Source: Fabrea salina
Taxonomy: Eukaryota; Ciliophora; Heterotrichea; Heterotrichida; Fabreidae
Length of the DNA stretch: 26,399 nt
Direction: 5' to 3'
Assembly (NCBI GenBank): GCA_022984795.1
Contig: JALIHJ010000092.1
Coordinates: 1-26,399, forward strand
Shown here: positions 8,419 to 16,688 of the stretch, one piece after another
Numbering within the stretch: the stretch's first letter is position 1
Layout: each line of letters begins with the position of its first letter
Position numbers and translations under genes: made by a program
The notes under the pieces: model-generated
Seen by the model: the letters and a program-made list of their open reading frames with translations, nothing else
The model's database searches: none
Told to the model about the DNA's origin: nothing

Positions 8419-9093
8419 ATGGATTGTGGAACCGGTTTACAGTGGCTTGAATATTACATAAACGTTGAGGACTTTGACAATGCTTATAAAGCTGCTATAT
8501 GGGCTATTAGTCAGCCCATCAAGATTCACATAGAAGAAACTAGTTCAGTTGAGATCCAGAGAACAAATTCCCAGGAGCTAAACAACGAGCCTACACGAAG
8601 CCAACAGTCTAAAGTGAATCCTGGAATACCTCAACAAGTCATAAATCAACCCGGAATGATTCCTCAGCAAAATATGGGTCGATTTCAGCCTAACCCTGGA
8701 ATGATTCCTGGACAATTTATGAATCAACCTGGAATGATACCTCAGCAAACTATCAATCCCAGAATGACACCTCGACAATTCATGAATCAACCTGGAATGA
8801 TTCCTCGGCAACCCATAAATCAACCCGGAATGATGCCTCAACAGCCCATAATGAATCCCGGAATGATGCCTAAACAAACTATGAATCCTGGAATTAACAT
8901 CCAGCAAACCATAAACCAACGAACAACTTCTATCTCAACAACTGCTTCCACTCAAGACCTGAATAAAATGATATACGATGAATTAATAGAACGCTACTAC
9001 GAACCTACCCAGGCAGTAATTGGAGCAACAGGAACAACTACAATCGAAGAAGCAGAAGAAAAAATCAGAAAGTTCATGAGCACAATTAGATAA
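8419..9093 (+). CDS. Unknown protein with NQPGMIPQQ-type tandem repeats
   Basis: 224 aa. An N-terminal helical segment (residues 1-35, GLQWLEYYINVEDFDNAYKA) and a C-terminal acidic helical segment (about 178-224, with a short Thr-rich stretch) flank a low-complexity centre. The centre, about 68-166, carries roughly ten repeats of 10-12 residues with consensus N-Q-P-G-M-I/M-P-x-Q-x-x. It is rich in Pro, Met, Gln and Asn, so likely disordered; such regions can form condensates or elastic material. No domain is recognised. TCTATAAA immediately precedes the ATG. It ends 5 bp from the convergent PTH2 gene. Constant frame through the whole repeat and the unique ends support a true gene. Confidence 0.75.
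   Translation: MDCGTGLQWLEYYINVEDFDNAYKAAIWAISQPIKIHIEETSSVEIQRTNSQELNNEPTRSQQSKVNPGIPQQVINQPGMIPQQNMGRFQPNPGMIPGQFMNQPGMIPQQTINPRMTPRQFMNQPGMIPRQPINQPGMMPQQPIMNPGMMPKQTMNPGINIQQTINQRTTSISTTASTQDLNKMIYDELIERYYEPTQAVIGATGTTTIEEAEEKIRKFMSTIR
8617..8918 (+). repeat. Coding minisatellite, about 30-36 bp units
   Basis: Degenerate tandem repeats inside the preceding gene, with recurring core AAYCAACCYGGAATGATKCC. Copies begin near 8647, 8719, 8782 and 8818. Copies differ at third positions yet keep the frame, so the repeat is old or maintained by selection on the protein. Confidence 0.75.
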
Positions 9094-9098
9094 CTAAG

Positions 9099-9584
9099 TT
9101 ACTTGAAAAGCTTAAGACTCCCAGTGACTTCATCAATCTTAGTGATGAGGTCAGGTCCTATGCCAACACAAGTTACACTGCCTGGCTCAATCTGAGTTCT
9201 TCCAGCGTCTTCCACTACATAAGAGTTCAGTCCTGTCTCTGTAGCCATTCCTACTATTCTGTCTAGTTCTTCTTTAGTTTCAACTCTTAAAACAATCTTT
9301 GCAGCGCCTTCTCTGTCCCATTTGTCTACTGACTGGCGGTTAGGGTGCTTTTGGTAGCAACCCAACACTGCGTGGCCAACCTGAGCAGCTATCTTGCCAG
9401 TGCCCATTCCTAAATCTGTTCTAACTACGACTACCATCTTGTAAGCTTCCTCCAGCTCACCTGAAGTAATCAACTCAACTGCTAAGTCAGGGTCATTCTG
9501 TGTCAGGGTCAAAGCTTTCCTAGCTAAGCTTTCTTCAAAGCCTATGCTTACAAGGGTTTTTAAGTACTCTTCATTTACTTCCAT
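9099..9584 (-). CDS. PTRH2: Peptidyl-tRNA hydrolase 2 with N-terminal UBA domain
   Basis: 161 aa. Residues 1-45 form a UBA three-helix domain (VSIGFEESLARKALTLTQND...AVELI), the fold that binds ubiquitin. From residue 49 the PTH2 domain is complete: KMVVVVRTDLGMGTGKIAAQ, then QVGHAVLG, a VVEDAGRTQI core and the GPDL...IDEVTGSLKLF end. PTH2 cleaves peptidyl-tRNA that drops off ribosomes and recycles tRNA; the family member Bit1 in animals is mitochondrial and has an N-terminal membrane anchor in place of UBA. UBA-PTH2 architectures are known in some protists. Here it may link peptidyl-tRNA release with ubiquitylated nascent chains, which suits the NEMF gene on the same chromosome, but this is inference. 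It lies 7 bp upstream of the GST stop on the same strand. Confidence 0.93.
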   Translation of the reverse strand: MEVNEEYLKTLVSIGFEESLARKALTLTQNDPDLAVELITSGELEEAYKMVVVVRTDLGMGTGKIAAQVGHAVLGCYQKHPNRQSVDKWDREGAAKIVLRVETKEELDRIVGMATETGLNSYVVEDAGRTQIEPGSVTCVGIGPDLITKIDEVTGSLKLFK

Positions 9585-9591
9585 AAGTTAA

Positions 9592-10251
9592 TTATTGCGA
9601 CTCTGCGAATTTAATAAGGGCTTCGTGGGACTCAGAGACTCCACTGAGTTTGCTGATTTCTTGCATCCAGTTCATAATGGCTGGGTACTTTGACCAGTCA
9701 AAAGCCAGCAATTTAAACTGCGCTAATTCGCAGTAACAAACTATATCAGCTAGGGTGGGGTAGCTTGTCCTAGCTACGTACTTTCCAGAAGCAAGTATCT
9801 CATTGATGAAGTGGAGAGTTTTTTCCATCAAGTTCTTGGCTTCTTCTTCTTTTTCAGGAGGAGCTGTTTTACCCATGAACTTAGGCATGAAAAACTTGTA
9901 GAATATGTACTCACCACCTTTGCGAGTGTTATTGTGGTGCCAGTGCAGGTATTGGTTCACCAGTGCTCTTTGTTGCCGGTCACTAGGCCACATGTTTCCT
10001 CCTGCGTTGAAAGTCTCAGCAAGGTAAATAGCAATCGCGGACGACTCAGCTAAGCTGAAGTCTCCGTGCACTATTGCAGGGATCTTTTGAACAGGGTTAA
10101 TCCTTGTGAACTCTGGAGTTCGGTTGTCCCCGTTCAAAGTGTTAATTTCGTGGAACTCGTAAGGAATGTTGTTCATAATGCAGAATGCCACCACTACTCT
10201 GGTAGGCTGTGACAGCATATGGCCATAGATTCTTACTGAGTTTTCGGACAT
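9592..10251 (-). CDS. Glutathione S-transferase, theta-like
   Basis: 219 aa, the usual GST length. The thioredoxin-fold N-terminal domain begins YGHMLSQPTR with the theta-class catalytic Ser at S14, then INPVQKIPAI with the cis-Pro and LAESSAIAIYLAETF with the glutathione-binding E-S pair. The all-helical C-terminal domain follows (YLHWHHNNTR, YPTLADIVCYCEL). It conjugates glutathione to electrophiles in the cytosol, or acts as a peroxidase. The start is fixed because the first strand begins at residue 6. It is divergent from the mevalonate decarboxylase gene across only 6 bp, so the two probably share control sequence. Confidence 0.93.
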   Translation of the reverse strand: MSENSVRIYGHMLSQPTRVVVAFCIMNNIPYEFHEINTLNGDNRTPEFTRINPVQKIPAIVHGDFSLAESSAIAIYLAETFNAGGNMWPSDRQQRALVNQYLHWHHNNTRKGGEYIFYKFFMPKFMGKTAPPEKEEEAKNLMEKTLHFINEILASGKYVARTSYPTLADIVCYCELAQFKLLAFDWSKYPAIMNWMQEISKLSGVSESHEALIKFAESQ

Positions 10252-10257
10252 TTATAC
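10252..10257. promoter_or_regulatory. 6-bp divergent spacer between two start codons
   Basis: Only TTATAC separates the GST ATG (minus) from the decarboxylase ATG (plus). Both starts are constrained: the GST needs its first strand, and the decarboxylase has no later Met before its conserved VRAPTNIALIKYWGK. Promoter elements must overlap coding sequence of the partner gene. Confidence 0.55.
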
Positions 10258-11280
10258 ATGCAAGTTAGAGCTCCTACTAATATTGCCCTTATAAAGTACT
10301 GGGGTAAAGCTGACCCAGAGTCCAACCTTCCCTTGAATAGCTCTTTGAGCCTTACTGTTGACATCAATGCTTTTTACACAGAAACAATTATTGAGCACTC
10401 TTCTTCACTAGAAATGACTCTTAATGAAGCTTCTATCACACCCACTTCCAGAATGCGTAAAGTAATATCAGCTTTGTCTCCTGAGAACTCCAACTTTAAG
10501 ATCCAGTCTAGAAACAACTTTCCCACTGCTGCTGGACTAGCTAGTTCAGCTTCAGGTTTAGCAGCACTTACTTTTGCAGTAGCTAACTTAGTTTCACTAG
10601 AAGCTTCTCCAGAAGAACTTTCGAAGGTAGCCAGACTAGGTTCAGGTTCAGCTTCAAGAAGTATGTTTGGGGGCTTAGTTGAGTGGGTCAAAGGGGACTC
10701 CCACGAGTCTTCTTACTCAGTACAGCTCATGAACGGGGGGTTCTTGGACGAGTTAAGACTACTCATGATTGTAGTTAACAGCCAAGAAAAAGAAGTTGGC
10801 AGCACACAAGCTATGAACATGCAGAGCGAACTGGCCCGTGAAAGAGCTGAATGCAGAGCACCTGAGAGACTCCAAAGGATAAAAAAGGCTTTTGAAGAAC
10901 ACAACTTTGAAGAAATAGCAAACATCACAATGGAAGACAGCGATGACCTGCACCACATTGCTGAGAACTCTGAATTTTCTGTACACTACATGAACGACAC
11001 TTCTAAAAAGATCAGAGACTTAGTTAAAGAATTCAACAGAGAAGAGGTTTTGGCAGCCTACACGTTTGACGCAGGCCCCAACGCTTACGTTCTAACTCGA
11101 AAAACTCACATAAACACCTTAGTGAGGTACTTACTTTCAGTGCTTAAAGTGAAGTCTGGTGAAGTGTTTACAGAAGAGCCACTTCACAACTTAGAAGAAC
11201 TCCAAAGCACTGCTAAGTACGAAATAGAAGCTTTGTTTGAAGTAAAAGTAAGCAGCACTGGCCCAGTTAGGACAAACTAA
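10258..11280 (+). CDS. MVD: Diphosphomevalonate decarboxylase
   Basis: 340 aa GHMP-family enzyme. It begins at APTNIALIKYWGK, the substrate-binding start of mevalonate diphosphate decarboxylases, then LPLNSSLSLTVD, the ATP loop FPTAAGLASSASGLAAL and the GLVEWVKG segment. The catalytic Asp lies in FDAGPNAYVL (D271). It makes isopentenyl diphosphate from mevalonate 5-diphosphate with ATP, the last step of the cytosolic mevalonate pathway for sterols, ubiquinone, dolichol and prenyl groups. It is shorter than the roughly 390-400 aa of yeast and animals, mostly through shorter loops, and closer to bacterial length. No targeting signal. The TAA stop overlaps the TAG of the convergent Shulin-like gene by 2 bp within a 4-bp shared end. 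Confidence 0.95.
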   Translation: MQVRAPTNIALIKYWGKADPESNLPLNSSLSLTVDINAFYTETIIEHSSSLEMTLNEASITPTSRMRKVISALSPENSNFKIQSRNNFPTAAGLASSASGLAALTFAVANLVSLEASPEELSKVARLGSGSASRSMFGGLVEWVKGDSHESSYSVQLMNGGFLDELRLLMIVVNSQEKEVGSTQAMNMQSELARERAECRAPERLQRIKKAFEEHNFEEIANITMEDSDDLHHIAENSEFSVHYMNDTSKKIRDLVKEFNREEVLAAYTFDAGPNAYVLTRKTHINTLVRYLLSVLKVKSGEVFTEEPLHNLEELQSTAKYEIEALFEVKVSSTGPVRTN

Positions 11281-14090
11281 GAATTCATTACATCAAAAAC
11301 CCTTGCCTGTGAGTTTTGTTTCTTCATCAAAGAGTTTTCTTTTTCTAAGTTTCTGTTGAAAGACCCAATTCTGTCGTTTTCTTCATCAACAAAGTCCAAA
11401 ATGTGCTCTTCAAGGTCAGGGCGTTTTAGGTATTTCTTGCCGTCCTCGTCTATGTAGTAAGTTCCGTCGTAGAAGAAGTCTTCACTTGGAGGAAGCTTTT
11501 CTTGAATAAGTTTTTCTTCTTCAGGGGTAACTGTTTCGCGTGTTCTGAGGAACATTTTGGAGGTTTGGGACCTACAACCCAGTACGAAGTCGCACAGTTT
11601 GTTGGGTTCTAAGTTCCTTCCTATAAAAAGCACTCCTGCTTCAGTGGAGTCACTTGACCTGCACACTAGTTCTTGTGTGTTTCCGTTGATGCTGAAAAGG
11701 CCTTCTTTGTCTTTTATAGGCACTGAGCCTTTGACTGCTAGGATCTGGGGTTCCCTTTCCCACTTGAGTCTGTCAGGCAAAGTTCCTGAGTCTCCTTTGT
11801 CCATGTTAAGTAGTTTTTGTCTGAGTTTTGCCTCTACTAGTTTAACGTTGCAGTGAATAAAGCAAGACTGCAGAGGAAACACTGGAAAGTGCGGCACAGA
11901 CAGTTTCTGTGCGTAGGAGTAGTTAAGTATAGTTTTTGCTTGCTGGTTGCCAAGTGTAGTTTTCATTCTGAATATTTCTAAAGAAGGGTTGCACAACTTG
12001 AAGAACTTGCCTAGGTCCTCAGGGTCGTTACTAGCTTCTTCGTAAACCATAACGTTGGCTACCTTAATTTGATCCAACAGCACAGGTAGGAATTCTTTTC
12101 GGTCGTTTTCGTATATGCAGTTTCCGTAGACTTTAACTATTACGTTCTTCACGTACATGTTGGAAGGAAGTATACCTAGTATACAGCTAGGCATGTGGAA
12201 CCCAGGAAGGACTGCAACCACTCCTTTGGAGTGTTCTTTCGAAAGTTCGTTTCTCCAAAAGTCTTCTTTGAACACAGCTGAGTCTTCTAAAGCAGGACTA
12301 ATGATGCTTCCTCCAAGTGCCTTTGCTAAGCACTCGCCAAGTTTAGCTTTTCCGCTTCCAACAGTTCCTACTACTAAGAACACAGGCAACTTTTCAGAAG
12401 ACTCAGCTGTAGCTTCTTCAGCTTTAGGCAGTGAAATGGAAGCAGCTTGTGGAATGTAGGGAGGGGGCGAGTGGGAGATTTCTACTCTCCAAACTGACAG
12501 TAAAAAGGTTATGGCTCTTGGAGTTAAAGTAAAAGTTATCTGGGAGTCTTTAGTGAAAAAGGATATTTGGTTGGTTTCGTGCTGTTCTATTCGTTTGAAG
12601 TCTGAAAGGTTAAACACTAGTTGGTTGAGTCTTATAGACCGGAACTCAAAAGCTTCTGGGTAAACAAACAACCTACCTGTGAACTTCCCAGTGCAAGGCG
12701 AGTACATTTGTGAGTTCTCGAAAATACTGAGTTGGTGCTCAGACACACTTTTGGGTTGCTTTGCCATGGACCTTTCCCAGATGCCAGCTAGCTCAATGTT
12801 TTGGGTTATGTTTAGAACTTGGTTTTCTAAGTTGATAAAAGTTTCTCCAAAAGTAAGCTTTCCTAGGAACTCGTGGTCAGGCCCCGGAATGTCCTCAACA
12901 GTAACTAAGACTGAGTGCAAAGGAAACCTTTCAGGGTCAAAGTCGTGACTTATTCCATCAGCGTCAAAACTGCAAAAAGTAACTTGGAGGTGGTACCTGG
13001 CAGAGTCAAGTAAGTGTTTGTTGTTTAAAACTACTTTGTCTTTGAACAGCTCTAGTAAAAAGTTTTCTTTAAACTGGGAAGGGTCAGTGGTTAAGTTTTT
13101 CCGAAGACTGTTTGCAATGGCTTTGTAGAACTCTAGCAGTTTGTGTTGTTCGTTGTGAGGCTCTTCTTGGATGAACTCTTTAAGGGTTTCTTCTGGAATC
13201 AAAAACCAAGTCCTTGCACAGCACATACCAGTTACTCCGCACACTCCTACTAAGTTAGCGTGTGTGGCCTTTCCTACTTTCCTTTCTTCTTCGAAGTCTC
13301 CCCAAAACACTCCGTGAGGCTTTATGAAGTGGTTCTTGTTAGACTTGATCATTACGTACTCGTAAGGAAAAGTAACAGTTTCGTCCAGCTGTTCTTGAGT
13401 AAGTTCACTTCTTCCAGAGGGGTAGTTTCTTTTGTTCAAAAACTCAGCTATTTGGTCAAAGTTCCTTTCTAAGCGGGGAAGGTGCTCTTCTATAAGGGTG
13501 TTCAAAGCGCAGTTGTCGAACTCACTAAAGACTCCTTCAAGCATCCCTGAAACGTCCACTGGCTCATGGGTCTTGCTGAAAAAGCCTTCTCCAAACAAGT
13601 CAATTGCGTAAGCCTGCACAAGTGGCCAACTCTCCACAGAACTCCCTCCAAAGCCAATAGGTCCTTTGATGGCTTTCATTCTTCTTACGAACCAAAGCAC
13701 TTTAGTTTCCTCAGCGATTTCAGAGCTCATTATTTCTTCATCAGTGATTCCGTACAACTCAGTTCCTTGCCAACTTGCACTGACTGTTTTGAGTTCTTGG
13801 TAGATGTTGTGTGTGTCTTTGAGGTTGTTGCAGGCGCTTCCTACAAATATGTGGAACGAGTGTGGAGTCACAATCCAAGCAGTCTCTTCATAACTAAGTG
13901 GCAGTGAAACTGAATTTAGTCTTTCTGACCCGGAGTACCCTTTGAAAAGCCAGTAAAAAAGCTTTTCGTCAAACCTGTTTCTTTTAGAGTCAAGGCCTAG
14001 TATGAACACTAAAGCTGATAACGACTGCTCCTTGCAGAACTCTTGTAGTTTGTCAGCACGTTTCTTACTGAGGTGAGGCGGGAAGGCCAT
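11277..14090 (-). CDS. DNAAF9: DNAAF9/Shulin-like outer dynein arm packaging factor
   Basis: 937 aa from the Met at 14090; the frame is open 40 codons further upstream but those would overlap the RCC1 gene. Early matches to the C20orf194/DNAAF9 family: FILGLDSKRN (human ILGIDSRYN), SWPLVQAYAIDLFGEGFF (human WPIVQAFALEGIGGDGFF) and CARTWF (human CSRTYFF). A P-loop GTVGSGKAKL with K581 sits in the middle, matching the nucleotide-binding domain of Shulin. In Tetrahymena Shulin binds newly made outer-arm dynein, holds it closed and inactive and escorts it to cilia, where GTP-related changes release it. A heterotrich with dense ciliature would need it. The match is from memory of the human protein and should be confirmed by profile search. 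Confidence 0.8.
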   Translation of the reverse strand: MAFPPHLSKKRADKLQEFCKEQSLSALVFILGLDSKRNRFDEKLFYWLFKGYSGSERLNSVSLPLSYEETAWIVTPHSFHIFVGSACNNLKDTHNIYQELKTVSASWQGTELYGITDEEIMSSEIAEETKVLWFVRRMKAIKGPIGFGGSSVESWPLVQAYAIDLFGEGFFSKTHEPVDVSGMLEGVFSEFDNCALNTLIEEHLPRLERNFDQIAEFLNKRNYPSGRSELTQEQLDETVTFPYEYVMIKSNKNHFIKPHGVFWGDFEEERKVGKATHANLVGVCGVTGMCCARTWFLIPEETLKEFIQEEPHNEQHKLLEFYKAIANSLRKNLTTDPSQFKENFLLELFKDKVVLNNKHLLDSARYHLQVTFCSFDADGISHDFDPERFPLHSVLVTVEDIPGPDHEFLGKLTFGETFINLENQVLNITQNIELAGIWERSMAKQPKSVSEHQLSIFENSQMYSPCTGKFTGRLFVYPEAFEFRSIRLNQLVFNLSDFKRIEQHETNQISFFTKDSQITFTLTPRAITFLLSVWRVEISHSPPPYIPQAASISLPKAEEATAESSEKLPVFLVVGTVGSGKAKLGECLAKALGGSIISPALEDSAVFKEDFWRNELSKEHSKGVVAVLPGFHMPSCILGILPSNMYVKNVIVKVYGNCIYENDRKEFLPVLLDQIKVANVMVYEEASNDPEDLGKFFKLCNPSLEIFRMKTTLGNQQAKTILNYSYAQKLSVPHFPVFPLQSCFIHCNVKLVEAKLRQKLLNMDKGDSGTLPDRLKWEREPQILAVKGSVPIKDKEGLFSINGNTQELVCRSSDSTEAGVLFIGRNLEPNKLCDFVLGCRSQTSKMFLRTRETVTPEEEKLIQEKLPPSEDFFYDGTYYIDEDGKKYLKRPDLEEHILDFVDEENDRIGSFNRNLEKENSLMKKQNSQARVFDVMNS

Positions 14091-14102
14091 TTTATTATAA
14101 AG
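14091..14102. promoter_or_regulatory. 12-bp divergent spacer with TTATTATAA
   Basis: TTTATTATAAAG is the entire gap between the Shulin-like and RCC1-like start codons. TTATTATAA reads similarly on both strands and matches the AT-rich motif found just upstream of other ATGs here. Confidence 0.55.
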
Positions 14103-15096
14103 ATGTCTAGAGTTTTCAGCTGTGGCTCTGGAGGCTGTGGGTTGTTGTTGCAGCCCCACACTGAGGATATTAACGAGTTCAGGGAGGCTAGTCCTCCTTT
14201 TGAAGTTCAAGAAATCTCAGTTTCAGGCATGATCATGGCAGCTAGGGGACTCGACTCTGTGCTAGTTGTTTCGCCTAGTCAAAACTTAACTCTTCCAATG
14301 AAGGTTTCCCAGGTAAGTTGTGGCTGGACTCACTGTTTGATTCTTTCAGAGCAGTTAACTTTTGTGTGTGGAGAAGGCAGCCACGGGCAACTGGGTCTTG
14401 GAACAAATAACAAGTCGCCTCAGCCTACGCCTTTGCCCCTTGAGAACTGTAGGTTTCTGGGAACTGGTTTCAGAACCTCTTTTGTAAAAACAGGTGACTA
14501 GATATCTAGATAAGGGGACTTACTGCTTTGGAGAAAACAGAAAGTACCAACTAGGCTTAGGCCACAACCAAGGTGTCAAAGAACCCACTCTAAACCCTTT
14601 TTTAGAGTCTGCTGTGCAAGTAGCTTCAGGCAACAAGCACACAGTAGCTCTGACATCCGAAGGAGTGTTTACATGGGGTCTCAACAACTACGGACAGTTA
14701 GGACTCCAAGCTGAGGAATGCAAAGTGCCTACTTTGATGGAGTTTGCAGGAGCTAAGTGGGTAGGGTGTGGTTGGTATACTACTTTGGTGCTAAACGAAG
14801 ACAACCGACTCTACATGTGTGGAAGAGGAGACATGGGTCAACAGGGTTCGGGAAGTACTAGTCATGTGCCTAGTTTAAACTTAGTTTTGGAAGGAGTGCA
14901 AGAAGTTGCTTGCGGTAGTGAACATTTCTTAGCTGTAGTGAACAACGAGTTGTTTTCTTGGGGGTGGAACGAACACGGCAACTTAGGACTAGGCAGTAAC
15001 TCCAACGCACTAGTTCCAACTAAGGTTGAGTTGGGCACTTGCACTAAAGTGTACGCAGGAGCTGCCCATAGCTTTGTGCTTAAAGGAATAAACTAA
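14103..15096 (+). CDS. RCC1-fold beta-propeller protein, Kti13/ATS1-SERGEF-like; one 16-nt intron
   Basis: Two exons (14103-14493 and 14510-15096) encode 325 aa made of RCC1 repeats: CGEGSHGQLGLG, FGENRKYQLGLG, WGLNNYGQLGL, CGRGDMGQQGSG and WGWNEHGNLGLG. The final blade (VACGSEHFLAVV...SWGWNEHGNLG) is very like human SERGEF and yeast Ats1/Kti13. Kti13 is a 333-aa RCC1-fold partner of Kti11/Dph3 in diphthamide synthesis and Elongator-dependent tRNA wobble modification, so length and end motif agree. RCC1 proper (the Ran exchange factor) is longer with seven even blades, so less likely. Without removing the intron the frame stops in the middle of a blade at 14499-14501; with it removed the blade reads FVKTDKGTYCFGEN, exactly the repeat pattern. 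Confidence 0.85.
14494..14509 (+). other. 16-nt spliceosomal intron
   Basis: GTGACTAGATATCTAG, with GT and AG ends. It sits in phase 1, after the first base of an Asp codon. Removal corrects the frame (16 = 1 mod 3) and restores an RCC1 blade. Heterotrich ciliates are known for 15-16 nt introns. An alternative 10-nt GT-AG interval at 14484-14493 also fixes the frame but gives a worse blade and an implausible size. Confidence 0.85.
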
Positions 15097-15134
15097 CGAA
15101 GACGACCCCTAACATATTAATTCAAATATAATAA

Positions 15135-16631
15135 ATGCATCACAAACAAGGAAACATAGAGGGACACAGCAGGAACCTTTCCCTCGGTATTCCAAGACAC
15201 CAGACAGAGAACTCCCAGCACTTACGAACTAATTCACTTAAGCCTCCTGTTTCAAAAGTCAAAAGCCCGCCTCTAACCAATTCAAACAATTCCACTTCTT
15301 CCAATATATCCACTCCCAAAGTTAAATTTGAGTGTGAAGAAAACGCTGAAGACCTGAACCCCCAGTTACTGCTGGGCTCCCCCAAACCTACTAAGTCTTC
15401 TTCTTCGTTCATACAAGAAATCCACGGAGTGCAGCCCCCTCCTCCTGAGTACGAACCACTTGAAGTTGAAGAGGAAGACTTTTCCCCCAGCACTTTGTGG
15501 CGTCCGCGCGACTCTACTTATTTTCACAGTTTACTGGAGAAAGAACTTGAGTATATGTCTAACCCCTACTGCTTGGAGTCCATGCAGCCTTACATCAACT
15601 CCTTCATGCGGGCCATTCTGTTTGACTGGATGATGGAGGTTTGTGCTGAGTTCACTTTGAAAAGAGAAACTTTCCACTTGAGCGTCAGTTACGTAGACAG
15701 GATTCTGAGTACAACTCAAGGGATTAAAAAGGACGAGTTCCAGCTAGTAGGACTGACTTGCATGTACATTGCTGCCAAAGTAGAAGAAATCTACCCTCCC
15801 AAAACTTCAGACTGGGCGCGGTCTGCTGACAACGGGTACAGTGTTCTCCAAATCAAACAAATGGAAAAACTCGTTCTCAACAAACTGAACTGGAAACTAG
15901 TTCCTGGCACAGTTCACAACTGGGTGAACTGGTTGATGAACGAGTGGGACTCCTTTGTAGAGTACCACTTTGGGTGTGTTTACTACAACAAGCCTAAAGA
16001 CTTCGAGCACTTGCCTTCTGATGAAAGGAAAAAGCAACAGAAACTCTACGAAAAAAGGTTCATAGTGTTTAAGCACTCGAACCAACAAGCTTACAAAAGG
16101 TTCAGAGAAACCATGCAGATTCTGGACGTTACTTGTCTCGACGCTAATATTCTGAAGCACCCTCCTAGGTTGCTGGCTGCCGGAATATTGTATTTAATGA
16201 TCAGTAAATATTTTTACGAAACAAACTACCAACTGCTTTACTACAACGGGCCTGACTACGAAGAACCTTCTCCTTGTTTGGCTTTGAACGAGTACGACAA
16301 CATTTCTCTGTGTTTTGGAGACGGCACTCTTGGCTCCCCAGCTACAGAAGACTTTACAGAAACTCAGAACTTCGAAAGTGCTTCTGTTGTGCAAGAGTTG
16401 TACTCTGGGTTCATTTCTGCAGCACTTCAAATCAAGAACTGTGAAGAGATTTATCAAAGCGTAGCGTACTTTCACCCGTTCTTGGAATTCGAAGTGGTCT
16501 TTGACTTGCCTGTTGTGTGCAAAATCCAGAGCAAAGCACGCTTGGAAAGTCACTATGAAGAGTTCTTGTCTTACCAGACGCACAACCCTAAGAACATGGA
16601 CTTCGTATCTTCTTTATTACAGAGCAATTGA
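15135..16631 (+). CDS. Cyclin E-like cyclin
   Basis: 498 aa. A disordered Ser/Pro/Asn-rich N-terminus (1-115) precedes the cyclin box (about 130-290): RAILFDWMMEVCAEFTLKRE, HLSVSYVDRIL, LVGLTCMYIAAKVEEIYPPK and MEKLVLNKLNWKL. VEEIYPPK and the strong W-M-M-E-V-C resemble metazoan cyclin E (LEEIYPPK, WLMEVC). A second cyclin fold follows, interrupted by a long insertion (about 305-325). It would bind a CDK at the conserved Lys/Glu pair in the box and drive G1/S. Many Ser-Pro and Thr-Pro pairs in the N-terminus could be CDK-made degrons. Its TGA stop (16629-16631) is the only clear use of TGA as stop here. Follows the RCC1 gene by 38 bp with AATATAATAA just before the ATG. Confidence 0.88.
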   Translation: MHHKQGNIEGHSRNLSLGIPRHQTENSQHLRTNSLKPPVSKVKSPPLTNSNNSTSSNISTPKVKFECEENAEDLNPQLLLGSPKPTKSSSSFIQEIHGVQPPPPEYEPLEVEEEDFSPSTLWRPRDSTYFHSLLEKELEYMSNPYCLESMQPYINSFMRAILFDWMMEVCAEFTLKRETFHLSVSYVDRILSTTQGIKKDEFQLVGLTCMYIAAKVEEIYPPKTSDWARSADNGYSVLQIKQMEKLVLNKLNWKLVPGTVHNWVNWLMNEWDSFVEYHFGCVYYNKPKDFEHLPSDERKKQQKLYEKRFIVFKHSNQQAYKRFRETMQILDVTCLDANILKHPPRLLAAGILYLMISKYFYETNYQLLYYNGPDYEEPSPCLALNEYDNISLCFGDGTLGSPATEDFTETQNFESASVVQELYSGFISAALQIKNCEEIYQSVAYFHPFLEFEVVFDLPVVCKIQSKARLESHYEEFLSYQTHNPKNMDFVSSLLQSN

Positions 16632-16688
16632 ATTTAATACTGAGCATTTAAATAAGTTAGATAACCATATTGGATAATTGTTAATCAA

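Noticed and set aside
14484-14493. 10-nt GT-AG interval as the RCC1 intron
   Set aside because: It repairs the frame, but it is below the known size range and gives a poorer blade than the 16-nt choice.
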